Assembly (NCBI RefSeq): GCF_043677095.1
Contig: NZ_JBHLJR010000002.1
Span: forward strand, 434,001 to 498,000
DNA: 64,000 nucleotides
Origin: Natronococcus roseus
GTDB taxonomy: Archaea; Halobacteriota; Halobacteria; Halobacteriales; Natrialbaceae
Reading direction: 5' to 3'
Shown here: positions 52,012 through 60,783 of the stretch, piece by piece
Numbering within the stretch: position 1 is the stretch's first letter
Layout: every line of letters starts with the position of its first letter
The notes under the pieces: model-generated
What the model saw: only the letters and a program-made list of their open reading frames with translations
What the model was told of the DNA's origin: nothing
The model's database searches: none
Position numbers and translations under genes: made by a program

Positions 52012-53376
52012 GTGCGACATATTCAGGTTACGGTGCCGGTGGGTAAGCGAGAGGCGGTGCTCGACGTACTGGAAGAAAAGGGGGTCGAGTACGTTCTCAC
52101 GGAGGAACACGGGACCCGGGAGTACGACTCCATCGTCTCGTTTCCGCTGCCGACGAACGCGGTCGAACCGATCCTCGACTCGCTTCAGGACGTCGGAATC
52201 GAGAACGACTCCTATACGGTTGTCACCGACGCGGAGACCGTTATCTCGAGGGATTTTGACGAACTCCAGCAGGAACACACCACGGAGTCGGTCCAGGACG
52301 AGGAAATCTCCAGACAGGAGTTACTGACTCGAGCGGAGGAGCTGACGCCGACTTACAGCGTCTTTTTCGCGATGACGCTGATCAGTTCGATCGTCGCGAC
52401 GGTCGGACTGCTGCTCGACTCGCCGGCGGTCGTCGTCGGCTCGATGGTGATCGCGCCCCTGATCGGACCCGCGTTGAGCGCCTCGATCGGGACCGTGGTC
52501 AACGACCGCGACCTGTTCTTCAGGGGACTTCGCTACCAGTTCTCGGGCGTCTTCGGCGGAATCGTTATCGCGGCGATCGTCGCGTGGCTCTTCCAGTCGA
52601 TGTTTCTCGTTCCCCCCGGGGCCGAACTCACCGAGATCGACGAGGTGGCAGAACGGATCGCCCCGGAGCTGCTACTGCTGCCGGTAGCCCTGGGGGCTGG
52701 CATCGCGGGCATCCTCAGCCTCGCGACCGGCTTCTCGGTCGCTATCGTCGGCGTGATGATCGCCGCCGCGCTGGTTCCCCCGATGGCCGCGGCCGGCATC
52801 GCCCTGGCCTGGGGGATGCCCGCCGCCGCACTGGGCTCGACGGTGCTCGTGTTAGTCAACCTCCTCGGGGTCAACCTCGCCGGCCTCGCGACGCTGTGGT
52901 ACATCGGCTACCGACCCGATAGCGGGTTCGGGATCTCGATCGCACAGCGCCGCGTCGTCAAACAGGCCGCCGTCTTCCTCGCCGTGATCCTCGTCCTCTC
53001 GCTGTTTCTGACCGGCGTGACCTACTCCTCCTACCAGATGTCGGCCTTCGAGGAGACGGCGACGCAGGAGTCCGAGGCGGTGCTGTCGGAGTACGACGAC
53101 GCCTACCTGCTCGAGGTCGACGTCCAGGTCCGCGAGGAGGGGCTCCCGGTCGATAGCTCGCTCGATGCGACCCAGCAGATCGACGCCGTCGTCGTCGAGG
53201 TCGGCGGTCCGCCGGGAACGTACGACGCGGAGCTGATCGACAGGATCGACGAACGGATCAACGAGCAGACGACGGGCGACACCGCGGTGCAGGTTCGCTT
53301 CGTCGCGACCGGCGGGAACGACGCCTACCTCGAGGGCGACGAGCCCGGAATGGGCGACGCGGACGCCGACACCTGA
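52012..53376 (+). CDS. DUF389 (TIGR00341) membrane protein
   Basis: A 454-residue protein with an N-terminal ferredoxin-like cytosolic part (RHIQVTVPVGKREAVLDVLEEKGVEYV, residues 2-80), a linker, and a DUF389 membrane domain of about six helices (DSPAVVVGSMVIAPLIGPALSASIG, ALVPPMAAAGIALAWG, VLVLVNLLGVNLAGLATLW). A C-terminal extracytoplasmic beta domain follows from about residue 350. It starts with GTG. Function is not established for the family. Confidence 0.85.
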   Translation: MRHIQVTVPVGKREAVLDVLEEKGVEYVLTEEHGTREYDSIVSFPLPTNAVEPILDSLQDVGIENDSYTVVTDAETVISRDFDELQQEHTTESVQDEEISRQELLTRAEELTPTYSVFFAMTLISSIVATVGLLLDSPAVVVGSMVIAPLIGPALSASIGTVVNDRDLFFRGLRYQFSGVFGGIVIAAIVAWLFQSMFLVPPGAELTEIDEVAERIAPELLLLPVALGAGIAGILSLATGFSVAIVGVMIAAALVPPMAAAGIALAWGMPAAALGSTVLVLVNLLGVNLAGLATLWYIGYRPDSGFGISIAQRRVVKQAAVFLAVILVLSLFLTGVTYSSYQMSAFEETATQESEAVLSEYDDAYLLEVDVQVREEGLPVDSSLDATQQIDAVVVEVGGPPGTYDAELIDRIDERINEQTTGDTAVQVRFVATGGNDAYLEGDEPGMGDADADT

Positions 53377-53462
53377 GACGGTCCGTTGTAACGAGTTTTC
53401 GGGACGTCCGCAGGACGCCGTTGTTCCACTGAAAACACGTACAACGGTCCGTCCGAATCGCC

Positions 53463-53651
53463 TCAGACCGATTCGGCGTCGTCGGACCCACACCGCGGGC
53501 ACCGCTGGGACACCGAGTCTTCGAAACTCGTCCCACAGCCTCGACACGCGTCCCGGCTCGTCTCGACCCCGCTCGTACCGCAGACGCCACACTGTCGACG
53601 GGTCGCCTTGAAGTGAGCGTTGCAGGACCCGCACTTGTACGTGCCTCGCAT
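53463..53651 (-). CDS. Double zinc-ribbon protein
   Basis: A 62-residue protein with four CxxC pairs: CGSC, CGVC, CRGC and CPRC. They form two rubredoxin-type zinc ribbons in tandem. The ATG at 53651 is chosen because the zinc pattern begins immediately after; a longer frame to 53963 enters sequence antisense to the next gene. Such proteins often bind RNA or DNA, but nothing here is specific. Confidence 0.6.
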   Translation of the reverse strand: MRGTYKCGSCNAHFKATRRQCGVCGTSGVETSRDACRGCGTSFEDSVSQRCPRCGSDDAESV

Positions 53652-53784
53652 GGAGTACGGATCGTCCCGAACGACGAAAGGAGTTCTGCCGTCGCGAGCA
53701 GCGCTCGATCCAGCGATCGTTCGCCTCGAGCGCGAGTCCTGCCTCCCGCTGACACGTCGGGTTACGAGCGGACCGAAACGGGTC

Positions 53785-54162
53785 CTACACCGGTTCGAAC
53801 CGGTAGCCGTCCCAGTCCTGGCTGTCGGGTTCCCTGATACCCGCGCCGGGCTCGCGCAGCTCCTCGGTGTAGACGGGTTCGACCTCGTCGCCGGTCTCGA
53901 CGTCGCCGTCCGTGAGCTGTACGAGCGCCCGGACCGACGTCTCGCCGTCGTCGACGACTTCACCCACGTCGAACTCGACGATCGCGAGGTGGTTGGGCTC
54001 CCGAACGCCCGGCGGCGTCGCGGTGCTGGTCGTCCACGTCACGATCTCGGCGGTGTGCTCGCTCAGGTCGATCGTGCCGACCGGCTCCGCACCGTTCCGG
54101 CCGCGCGGGTGGCCGGGGTAGCTGATCGTGCCGTCGTCGTATCGGGTCGCTTCCATCGTCAT
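53785..54162 (-). CDS. DUF35 OB-fold acyl-CoA-associated protein
   Basis: A 125-residue DUF35-type OB-fold protein (EIVTWTTSTATPPGVREPNHLAIVEFDVGE, VRALVQLTDGDVETGDEVEPVY). The usual rubredoxin-like zinc finger is absent from its N-terminus. DUF35 proteins bridge thiolase and HMG-CoA synthase in the archaeal mevalonate route, or form steroid thiolase complexes. Its ATG overlaps the thiolase stop by 4 nt, so it is probably a partner subunit. The double zinc-ribbon gene just downstream could in principle supply the missing metal site. Confidence 0.78.
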   Translation of the reverse strand: MTMEATRYDDGTISYPGHPRGRNGAEPVGTIDLSEHTAEIVTWTTSTATPPGVREPNHLAIVEFDVGEVVDDGETSVRALVQLTDGDVETGDEVEPVYTEELREPGAGIREPDSQDWDGYRFEPV

Positions 54163-55328
54163 CGTGCTGCCTCCATAATTGTCGTAATCACGCAGTTGCC
54201 GAAGCCGCCGACGTTACAACAGAGCCCGACGTCGGCCTCGACCTGGCGGTCGCCGGCCTCGCCGACCAGCTGTTCGTAGATCTCGACGCCCTGGGCGACG
54301 CCGCTGGCGCCAAGCGGGTGCCCCTTCGACTTGAGTCCGCCGGAGGTGTTGACCGGTAGCTCGCCGTCTCGCTCGGTGTAACCGTCCTCGACTAACTCCC
54401 AGGCCTCGCCCTGCTCGGCGAACCCGAGCCCTTCCATCTGCAGGAACTCGAGGATGGTGAACATGTCGTGGAGTTCGGCGACGTCGACGTCCTCGGGCCC
54501 GTAGCCGCTCATCTCGTAGGCGCCCTTCCCGCTCTCGACGACGCCGCCCATTACCGTCGGATCCTCGCGCTCGTGAACGACGTGGGTGTCGGTTGCGCCG
54601 TCGACGCCCGCGACGATGGCGTACTCGTCGGTGTACTCCTGGGCGACGGACTCCGGACAGAACAGCATCGCTGCGGAGCCGTCGGTGATCGGACAGAAGT
54701 CGTACAGTCGCAGCGGATCGGCGACGATGGGCGATTCGAGGATCGTTTCGACGTCGACCTCCTTCTGAAACTGCGCGTGGGGGTTGTCGACGCCGTTCTT
54801 GTGGTTCTTCGAGGCGACCTTCGCCAGACTCTCTCGGGGCGCGTCGAAGCGCTCGAGGTAGTGACGCGCGGTCATCCCGGCAAAGGAGGGAAGCGTCACG
54901 CCAGTTTTGTACTCGACGGGGTGGGCGATCGAGGCGATGATATCGGTTGCTTCGCCGGTCGTCCGGTGGGTCATCTTCTCACCGCCGACGAGTAGCGTCA
55001 TCTCGCTCGCTCCGCTTTGAATCGACTGCCAGGCGGCGTAGATCCCTGCCCCACCACTGGAGCTCGTCTGGTCGACGCGCTGGGTGTACGCCGGGATCGC
55101 GCCGATGTCGTGGGCCAGCGCGTTCATCACGCCCGTCATCCCCTCGAACTCCCCGCTGGTCATGTTCGAGACGTACAGATGCTCGACCTCGTCGGCCTCG
55201 ACGCCCGCGTCCTCGAGACAGTCGAGTCCGGCCTCGGAGAGCAGCTCGAGGATCCACTCCTCGCGCTGTCCGAACTGGGTCATCGAGGCGCCGATCACCG
55301 CGACGCGGTCCGACTCGCGTCCCGTCAT
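54159..55328 (-). CDS. Thiolase-family protein (acetyl-CoA acetyltransferase/SCP-x type)
   Basis: A 389-residue thiolase-like protein of the archaeal/SCP-x type. The nucleophile region is VDQTSSSGGAGIYAAWQSI. The expected Cys of biosynthetic thiolases is not visible there: SSSGG replaces the usual xCxSG pattern. This is unusual and suggests a degenerate active site or a different role. The C-terminal part has NTSGGLKSKGHPLGASGVAQ (His of the GHP motif) and LCCNVGGFGNCVI, with Cys of the CxG motif. The ATG at 55328 is preferred to upstream starts. It overlaps the DUF35 partner. Confidence 0.8.
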   Translation of the reverse strand: MTGRESDRVAVIGASMTQFGQREEWILELLSEAGLDCLEDAGVEADEVEHLYVSNMTSGEFEGMTGVMNALAHDIGAIPAYTQRVDQTSSSGGAGIYAAWQSIQSGASEMTLLVGGEKMTHRTTGEATDIIASIAHPVEYKTGVTLPSFAGMTARHYLERFDAPRESLAKVASKNHKNGVDNPHAQFQKEVDVETILESPIVADPLRLYDFCPITDGSAAMLFCPESVAQEYTDEYAIVAGVDGATDTHVVHEREDPTVMGGVVESGKGAYEMSGYGPEDVDVAELHDMFTILEFLQMEGLGFAEQGEAWELVEDGYTERDGELPVNTSGGLKSKGHPLGASGVAQGVEIYEQLVGEAGDRQVEADVGLCCNVGGFGNCVITTIMEAAR

Positions 55329-55912
55329 CGTCGTCCCTCCAGAAGCGTCGCCTGTTCGGGCCGCCCCGTCTCGTCGGTCGGTTGGTCGACCGCAATCCCG
55401 GTGCGCTCGGCGGTCGAGAGCCACTCGTCGACGGTGCACGTCCGGTCCGTTTCCGCCGTTCGGTCCGTGTGCGGGACGACGCCGCGAACCGTCGCCGCCT
55501 CGTCGGATTCTCCTCCATCGTCGCCCCCGTAGAGTGCGAGGGTGACGATCGGAACGCGAACCTCCTCGCGCGAGTCGGCGCTCGGAGAGAGCGGCGACGA
55601 CGGGAGTTCCCGCCGCCGGAACGCCGGCTCGAGCGAACGGCCTCGCTGTTCGGCCCAGCGCTCGAACTCGGCGACGACCTCGCTGCGCGTCGATTCAGGA
55701 CCGTCGCCGGCGTCCCCGTCGGGCGGCCACCGAACGATCCGGAATTCGTCGACGGTGCCGTCGTCTTGCAGTCGCTCGAGGCGCTCGACGACGTGACCGA
55801 TCGCGTCGTCGGCGGCGGTCGGGACGGTCGGCCGAACGTAACAGTCGACCCGAAGGCCGTCCTCGAGGTCGGCAGTTACGGCTGGATCCGCCGTTCGCTT
55901 ATCGGCTGACAT
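55325..55912 (-). CDS. Haloarchaeal HTH_63-like hypothetical protein
   Basis: A 195-residue acidic protein. VDCYVRPTVPTAADDAIGHVVERLERLQDDGTVDEFRIVRWPPD near residues 23-65 resembles the start of small haloarchaeal regulators in the HTH_63 group. The C-terminal half is Asp/Glu and Arg-rich with no visible domain. It overlaps the thiolase start by 4 nt and the upstream HTH gene by 14 nt, placing it in a four-gene operon. Assignment is tentative. Confidence 0.55.
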   Translation of the reverse strand: MSADKRTADPAVTADLEDGLRVDCYVRPTVPTAADDAIGHVVERLERLQDDGTVDEFRIVRWPPDGDAGDGPESTRSEVVAEFERWAEQRGRSLEPAFRRRELPSSPLSPSADSREEVRVPIVTLALYGGDDGGESDEAATVRGVVPHTDRTAETDRTCTVDEWLSTAERTGIAVDQPTDETGRPEQATLLEGRR

Positions 55913-56132
55913 ACGTCCCCTTCCTCCGCTGGGCGTACCCCTCAGCGACCAGCGACGAGAGGGTCGGCAGCAGTGTCAGTTTCGACAGCCCCAGCAGCTG
56001 CTGAAGTTCGCTCGCCGTCGCCTCCTCCGTCTCGAGCAGCGCCAGATAGACGAGTTTGGCCTGCGGCGATCCAAGCTCGTCCGGAACCGTTAGCTTCTGT
56101 TCGCTCGCGAATTTCTGTTCGCTCGTGGACAT
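55899..56132 (-). CDS. Small winged-helix protein (MarR/TrmB-like)
   Basis: A 77-residue winged helix-turn-helix protein (SPQAKLVYLALLETEEATASELQQLLGLSKLTLLPTLSSLVAEGYAQRRKGTYVSR). The recognition helix is expected in LGLSKLTLLPTL. It has no effector domain. The ATG at 56132 sits about 28 nt from the TATA box (TTTATAT on the minus strand, 56157-56163). It is the first gene of an overlapping operon with the HTH_63-like, thiolase and DUF35 genes, which it could regulate. Confidence 0.78.
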   Translation of the reverse strand: MSTSEQKFASEQKLTVPDELGSPQAKLVYLALLETEEATASELQQLLGLSKLTLLPTLSSLVAEGYAQRRKGTYVSR

Positions 56133-56156
56133 CACAGAGGACGGCAACGGCCTGCG

Positions 56157-56163
56157 ATATAAA
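56157..56163 (-). promoter_or_regulatory. TATA box of the HTH-thiolase operon
   Basis: TTTATAT on the minus strand, centred about 28 nt upstream of the ATG at 56132, supports a leaderless start there. Confidence 0.55.
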
Positions 56164-56344
56164 TATTGGCTGAACTGTGTCCACGAACACCACGGCTGTC
56201 AGTATCGAACTGCGGAGAGAGGAACGGCAAAGGGGTGATGTCCACGAGTGGCCGTCGAACGACGGCCAGCCGTGTGCGGCGGTTCCAGAGAGCGTCTGGA
56301 TAGTCCGCGTCCTATCGGATGCGAACGGAGGATAAATTTCCCAC

Positions 56345-56360
56345 TCCAACACAGTTTGGA
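56345..56360. promoter_or_regulatory. 16-bp palindromic element, copy B
   Basis: TCCAACACAGTTTGGA is the exact reverse complement of the element at 42098-42113. A GATAAATTT box lies about 10 nt to its left. It is in the 290-nt gap between the HTH operon and the LolD-type gene. Confidence 0.5.
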
Positions 56361-56419
56361 GGTGCGATCGACGGGCACATCCTTCGGAGAGGGCCGCCGT
56401 CAGTTCAGACGCAGTTCGC

Positions 56420-57085
56420 TTACTCCTCGAGCAGCCGTCCGTCTCGAAGCGTCACGGTTCGATCGAACAGCCCCTCGAGCGACGGGTCGTGGCTGATCGT
56501 CACGAGCGCGGTCCCCGCCGATTCCTGGACGTCGACGAGCAGCCCCGCCACGCGCTCGGTCGTCTCGGGATCGAGCTGTCCGGTCGGCTCGTCAGCCAGC
56601 ACGACGTCCGGTCGGTTCGCGAGCGCGCGGGCGATCGCGACCCGCTGTTTCTCGCCGCCGCTGAGCGTCGCCGGATACCGGTCGGCCCGGTCGGCGACCG
56701 CGAGCGTCTCGAGCAGTTCGTCGACCCACGCCTCGTCGCGCTCGCCGCCGTGGTGCTGGGGCAACAGGGCGTTCTCGCGGGCGGTCAGGTCCGGCACCAG
56801 CTGGAAGTCCTGGAAGACGAACCCGATCGCGTCCCGGCGAAGCCGGGCCCGTCGGCGCTCCGAGAGGCCGCTGGCGTCCGTCCCGTCGACGAACACCCGT
56901 CCGCTGTCGGGCGGCTCGAGCAGCCCGAGCACCGAGAACAGCGTCGACTTCCCGGCGCCGCTCGGCCCTCGAACGAGCGTCCGCGAGCCGGCCGGGATCG
57001 ACAGGGACAGCGCCTCGAGGATCGGCTGGCCCCCGCGACGTATCGAGACGTCGGTCGCGGCCAGCACGGGCTCGTCGGTGGTCAC
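56420..57085 (-). CDS. LolD/MacB-type ABC transporter ATPase
   Basis: A 221-residue ATPase of the LolD/MacB/FtsE type. Walker A GPSGAGKST, Q-loop FVFQDFQLVPDLTARENALLP, signature LSGGEKQRVA, Walker B VVLADEPTGQLDP and H-loop TISHDPSLEGL are all present. A GTG at 57085 sits about 27 nt downstream of GCTATTTGAG (57110-57119) and is preferred to a TTG at 57112. It acts with the FtsX-type permease encoded upstream, about 90 nt away, in the same direction. Confidence 0.88.
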   Translation of the reverse strand: MTTDEPVLAATDVSIRRGGQPILEALSLSIPAGSRTLVRGPSGAGKSTLFSVLGLLEPPDSGRVFVDGTDASGLSERRRARLRRDAIGFVFQDFQLVPDLTARENALLPQHHGGERDEAWVDELLETLAVADRADRYPATLSGGEKQRVAIARALANRPDVVLADEPTGQLDPETTERVAGLLVDVQESAGTALVTISHDPSLEGLFDRTVTLRDGRLLEE

Positions 57086-57175
57086 GAGGGTCGGTTGGAA
57101 CCCATTGCTCAAATAGCTGTACCTCTTCGGCGAACGGCGGCGACCCGCGGACGGACTCGAGTCCAGGACGGTCCG

Positions 57176-60100
57176 TCAGTCGCTCGAGTCAGCTGCCGGC
57201 TCCGGCTCCCGTTGTTGCTTTCGCTCCGGCTTCGAGTCGAGCCGTGCGCGGCGGTCGGTGGTCGTCGGTCCCGCCGAGGGCTCGGACAGCAGCGAGGCCG
57301 GCGAGCGCCACACCAGGGGTAGGGTCGCGACGAGCGCCGCGAGCAGCGTCAGAACGAGGCCGCCGGCGAAGACGCCGAGCGCGACCGTCGCCGTCGGTCG
57401 CGGCTCGAGCGAGATACCGAAGGCCGTCAGCCGACCCGCCGCGGCGAGGGCCTCGAGGGCGACGATCCCGATCCCGACCGCGGCGGCGGAGGCGACGGTT
57501 CCGATCCGCGCCGCGTCCCCGAGGACGATCGCGAGCACGCGCCCCGGCGAGGCCCCCGTCGCGCGGTAGATCGCGATCGTCCGACGACGGGCGCGGATCG
57601 CCCGCGCGAGGACGGCACTGGTCGCCCCGACGACGGTCACCGCCGCGAGCCCCGTCAGCGCGCTCAGCAGGACCTGGAGGTTCCCCATCGCGTACTCGAC
57701 CGCCGACTCGATACCGCCGTCGGATCGGTGGTGGCCGCTGGCGGCGAGCGCGCTCACCACGCGGTCGTCGCCGACGACCTCGTACTCCGCGGTCGCCAGC
57801 GTTCGATCTCCGGCCCCGACGGCAACGGTGTGTTCGCCGGGTGGCTGGCGGGACAGCGTCGCCGTTCGCGTCGCCGTCTCGCCGGGATCGAGAGCCACCG
57901 TCGTTCGATCGGTCGTCCCGGTGCCCTCGAGTTCGATCTCGGTCTCGAGCGGGCGGTCCCAAGGGTTCTCGAGGTCGACCGTCGCGGTCGGCTGGGCGTG
58001 AACCGAGGGCGAGGACGGGCTGATCGACAGCGACGTCGCCGGCTCGGGGTCGGTATCGTGGGCCACTCGAATCGTCTCGTTTCGCTCGCGTTCGCCCGAA
58101 TAAACCGTCGCGTCGTACGTACCGGGTGCCTCCGGCAGCTCGATCCGGGCGACGCCGTCGGACCCGGTTTCGGCCGTTTGATTCCCGATTTCGACGGTTG
58201 CGTTCGAGACCGGGTCCCCGGTCGTTTCGCGGACGGGAACCGACAGCGACGCACCCGTCGGACCGGACTCCGGTAGCGAGAGCGACTCAAGCGGCGGCGC
58301 GTCGTCGACGGTGACCGTCGTTTCGTCGTCGCCGACCGACAGCTCGTACTCGCCGGCCGGCGGCGCCGACAGCTCGAACGCCACGGTCCGTCGCTCGTAG
58401 CCCCCGAGCTCGACGGATCGGCGCTGTTCGGCCTCGCCGAACGTTGCCTCGAGCTCCCGCTCGACGGTCTCGGTCGTGGGGTTCCAGACGGTTGCCTCGA
58501 CGGAAACCGTCTCGCCGGGACGGACGTAATCCGGCGCCTCGAGGTCGACGACCGTCACCGACTCCGTCTCGGCTCTCTCGGCCGCGTCGGACACCCCGGT
58601 CGCGGTCGTTCGAATCTGGTTCACCTCGTCCGACTCGAGCCCCGACAGGTGGCGGGCCGTCGGCAGCGAGACCAGCAGCTGGTGATCCGCGAACCCGCCG
58701 GTTTCGACGGTGCCGGCGACGGTCACCACTCCGACTGCGGGGTCGGTGCTGCCGCCGACCGCGAGCTCGTCGCCGGGCTCGAGTTCGAGAGCGTCGGCCA
58801 GTTCGACGCCCACGACGGCCTCCTCGTCGTCGGCCGGCGGATCCCCGTCGGCGATCCGGGCGTCGGAGACCGACTCGAACGCGGCGTAGTCGACGCCGCG
58901 GACGAGGTACGGCTCCTCGCCGTGGCTCGCGAACAGCAGGATCTCCGGACTAGCGGGGACGCCTCGCTCCGCGAGGGTCTCGGCGTAGTCGGCCGACACC
59001 CGGCTCTCGGCCGGGTGCGAGGCGTCGGGATCGGCGACCGTCGCCCCGGCCGTCGACAGCGAGGCGCCGATCGTTCCGAGCGACGCGACGAGCAGGACGA
59101 TCACCGCGAACGTCGACAGCGTCGCCGTCGTCGGAACGACCGTCCGTGCCGCGAGCACCGTCGGCCCGAGGCGGCCCCGGACGCCGCCACCGATACGTCG
59201 GAGCCGTCCGCTCGGGGTGCTCGAGCCCCGATCGTGGCCGTCGCGACCGACCAGTGCAGGCGGTTTCGTCGTCGCGGCGCGAGCCGTGACGTAGCCCGTC
59301 GCGATCCCGACGAGGGTGATCGCGGCGAGCATCGCGGCGACGAACCGGATGAGGTCGGGCGTCACCGTCACCGACAGGGTCGTCGGCAGGCCGACCACGA
59401 TCGCGGCGGTCACCGCCGCGTTGGTGACGACGACGCCGATCGCGTAGCCGAGAACGCCGCCAGCGGCTGCGATCGCCCCGGCTCGCGCCGCGAGCGCGGT
59501 CCGGATTCGCCGCGGCGGTGCGCCCGTCGCTCGAGCCACCCGGATCGTTCGCGCGCGGTCCCGGATCGTCATCCGGACGACGCTCGAGAGCGTCGCGGCG
59601 ACGATCACGCCGGCGGCGGCGACGCCCGTCCGGACGATCCCGAGGACGTCGTCGGCACCCTGCGTGAAGAACTCGAGCGCCCCCACAACCGGAGCACCCT
59701 CGCGATCTTCGTTCCCGTCCCCGTCGGCCGGCGAGACGACGAGCGCGCCCGTCGGTCCGACCTCCTCGAGCGTCGCGGGTGTCGTCCGCAGCCACGTCGG
59801 TGGGACGACCCCGTCCGAGGCGTTTGCGGGCTCGACTTCCGTCGTCGTCGTTTCTCCGCTCCCCTCGAGGCGCCACGTCTCTCCATTCGCGTCGGGCACG
59901 ACGGTACCGTCGGGCTGGGCGGGGAGTCCGAGCGCCGGGGCGTCAGCGGGAATCCCGACGATCCGATCGGTGTCACCCTCGGGGCCGACGGCGGTCGCCG
60001 TCGGAAGCACGACGTCGTCGGGACCCGCCGCCTGGCTCGCGCGGTCGACCGAGTCGTAGCCGACGACCGACGCGTTCCCCTCGTGTTCGGCCGCGAGGTT

Positions 60101-60232
60101 GTGCGTCTGGTCGCCGGCGGCGACGACGAGCAGCGCGGCGCCGACCAGCAGCGCTACCGTCAGCGCGATAACCAGCACCGCGAGTCGGTCCCGGCGCGAC
60201 CAGCGACCGACGAGCACCCGAAGATACGTCAT
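57176..60232 (-). CDS. FtsX/MacB-family permease with large extracytoplasmic Ig-like region
   Basis: A 1018-residue permease. It has an N-terminal helix (about 17-40), three helices around residues 195-310 with an FtsX domain (TIRDRARTIRVARATGAPPRRIRTALAARAG), a helix near 365-385, and three C-terminal helices around 855-975 with a second FtsX domain (AIRARRRTIAIYRATGASPGRVLAIVLGDAAR). Between the FtsX halves, about residues 385-850, lie MacB-like and Ig/CARDB-type beta domains (VRPGETVSVEATVWNPTTETVERELEATF, YELSVGDDETTVTVDD). It pairs with the LolD-type ATPase. Export or remodelling of lipoproteins or surface components is inferred. Confidence 0.85.
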   Translation of the reverse strand: MTYLRVLVGRWSRRDRLAVLVIALTVALLVGAALLVVAAGDQTHNLAAEHEGNASVVGYDSVDRASQAAGPDDVVLPTATAVGPEGDTDRIVGIPADAPALGLPAQPDGTVVPDANGETWRLEGSGETTTTEVEPANASDGVVPPTWLRTTPATLEEVGPTGALVVSPADGDGNEDREGAPVVGALEFFTQGADDVLGIVRTGVAAAGVIVAATLSSVVRMTIRDRARTIRVARATGAPPRRIRTALAARAGAIAAAGGVLGYAIGVVVTNAAVTAAIVVGLPTTLSVTVTPDLIRFVAAMLAAITLVGIATGYVTARAATTKPPALVGRDGHDRGSSTPSGRLRRIGGGVRGRLGPTVLAARTVVPTTATLSTFAVIVLLVASLGTIGASLSTAGATVADPDASHPAESRVSADYAETLAERGVPASPEILLFASHGEEPYLVRGVDYAAFESVSDARIADGDPPADDEEAVVGVELADALELEPGDELAVGGSTDPAVGVVTVAGTVETGGFADHQLLVSLPTARHLSGLESDEVNQIRTTATGVSDAAERAETESVTVVDLEAPDYVRPGETVSVEATVWNPTTETVERELEATFGEAEQRRSVELGGYERRTVAFELSAPPAGEYELSVGDDETTVTVDDAPPLESLSLPESGPTGASLSVPVRETTGDPVSNATVEIGNQTAETGSDGVARIELPEAPGTYDATVYSGERERNETIRVAHDTDPEPATSLSISPSSPSVHAQPTATVDLENPWDRPLETEIELEGTGTTDRTTVALDPGETATRTATLSRQPPGEHTVAVGAGDRTLATAEYEVVGDDRVVSALAASGHHRSDGGIESAVEYAMGNLQVLLSALTGLAAVTVVGATSAVLARAIRARRRTIAIYRATGASPGRVLAIVLGDAARIGTVASAAAVGIGIVALEALAAAGRLTAFGISLEPRPTATVALGVFAGGLVLTLLAALVATLPLVWRSPASLLSEPSAGPTTTDRRARLDSKPERKQQREPEPAADSSD

Positions 60233-60354
60233 TGAGGTCAGACAGTGCAGTTGTAGGGGAAGTGTCGCCGTAAATAAATGCCGGAGTCGCTCCGACCGGC
60301 GGCCGCGGACCGCAGCTCGTTTCTCTCGCCGAAGAAATGCAGGATGTGATACAG

Positions 60355-60370
60355 CACCGCTATAGCGGTG
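60355..60370. promoter_or_regulatory. Perfect 16-bp palindrome upstream of HalOD1 gene
   Basis: CACCGCTATAGCGGTG is fully self-complementary and ends 25 nt before the HalOD1 ATG. Its centre CTATAG sits where a TATA box would be, so a bound protein would block or replace the basal factor. Confidence 0.55.
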
Positions 60371-60395
60371 ATCGTCGTAGTAGCTGCTCGGAGCT

Positions 60396-60698
60396 ATGCC
60401 CGCAAGTAATGGGGATTCGGACGACGCGGACGAGTCGTCGGTACTCGAGCGACGCTACGGCGAGCGGACCGCGGCCAGCATCGCGGTCGTCGAATCGATC
60501 GCCGCAGTCGAGGGAGTCGATCCGACGGCGATCGAGGACGAGTACGGCACGACGCTGCTCGACAGTGTCGACCCGAAGGCGCTCGACACCCTCGTCGGCG
60601 ACGGCGGCGGGACCGTCGCGGTCGAGTTCGTCTTTCTCGACTACCGCATTCGCGTCGACGACGCCGGTCTGATCCGGATCTTCGAGGACGATCGGTGA
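60396..60698 (+). CDS. HalOD1 output-domain protein
   Basis: A 100-residue protein carrying the haloarchaeal output domain HalOD1 (SIAVVESIAAVEGVDPTAIEDEYGTTLLDSVDPKALDTLV...VEFVFLDYRIRVDDAGLIRIFE). HalOD1 domains often follow receiver domains in response regulators but also exist alone, as here. The molecular role is unknown. A perfect 16-bp palindrome lies in its promoter. Confidence 0.82.
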   Translation: MPASNGDSDDADESSVLERRYGERTAASIAVVESIAAVEGVDPTAIEDEYGTTLLDSVDPKALDTLVGDGGGTVAVEFVFLDYRIRVDDAGLIRIFEDDR

Positions 60699-60783
60699 CG
60701 GGTCGGCTCGACCGACGGTCTCGGATCCAAACCGGTCGCTCGAACGAGAGATTTACGGTCCCCGCGCTCGCTCACTCGAGTAG

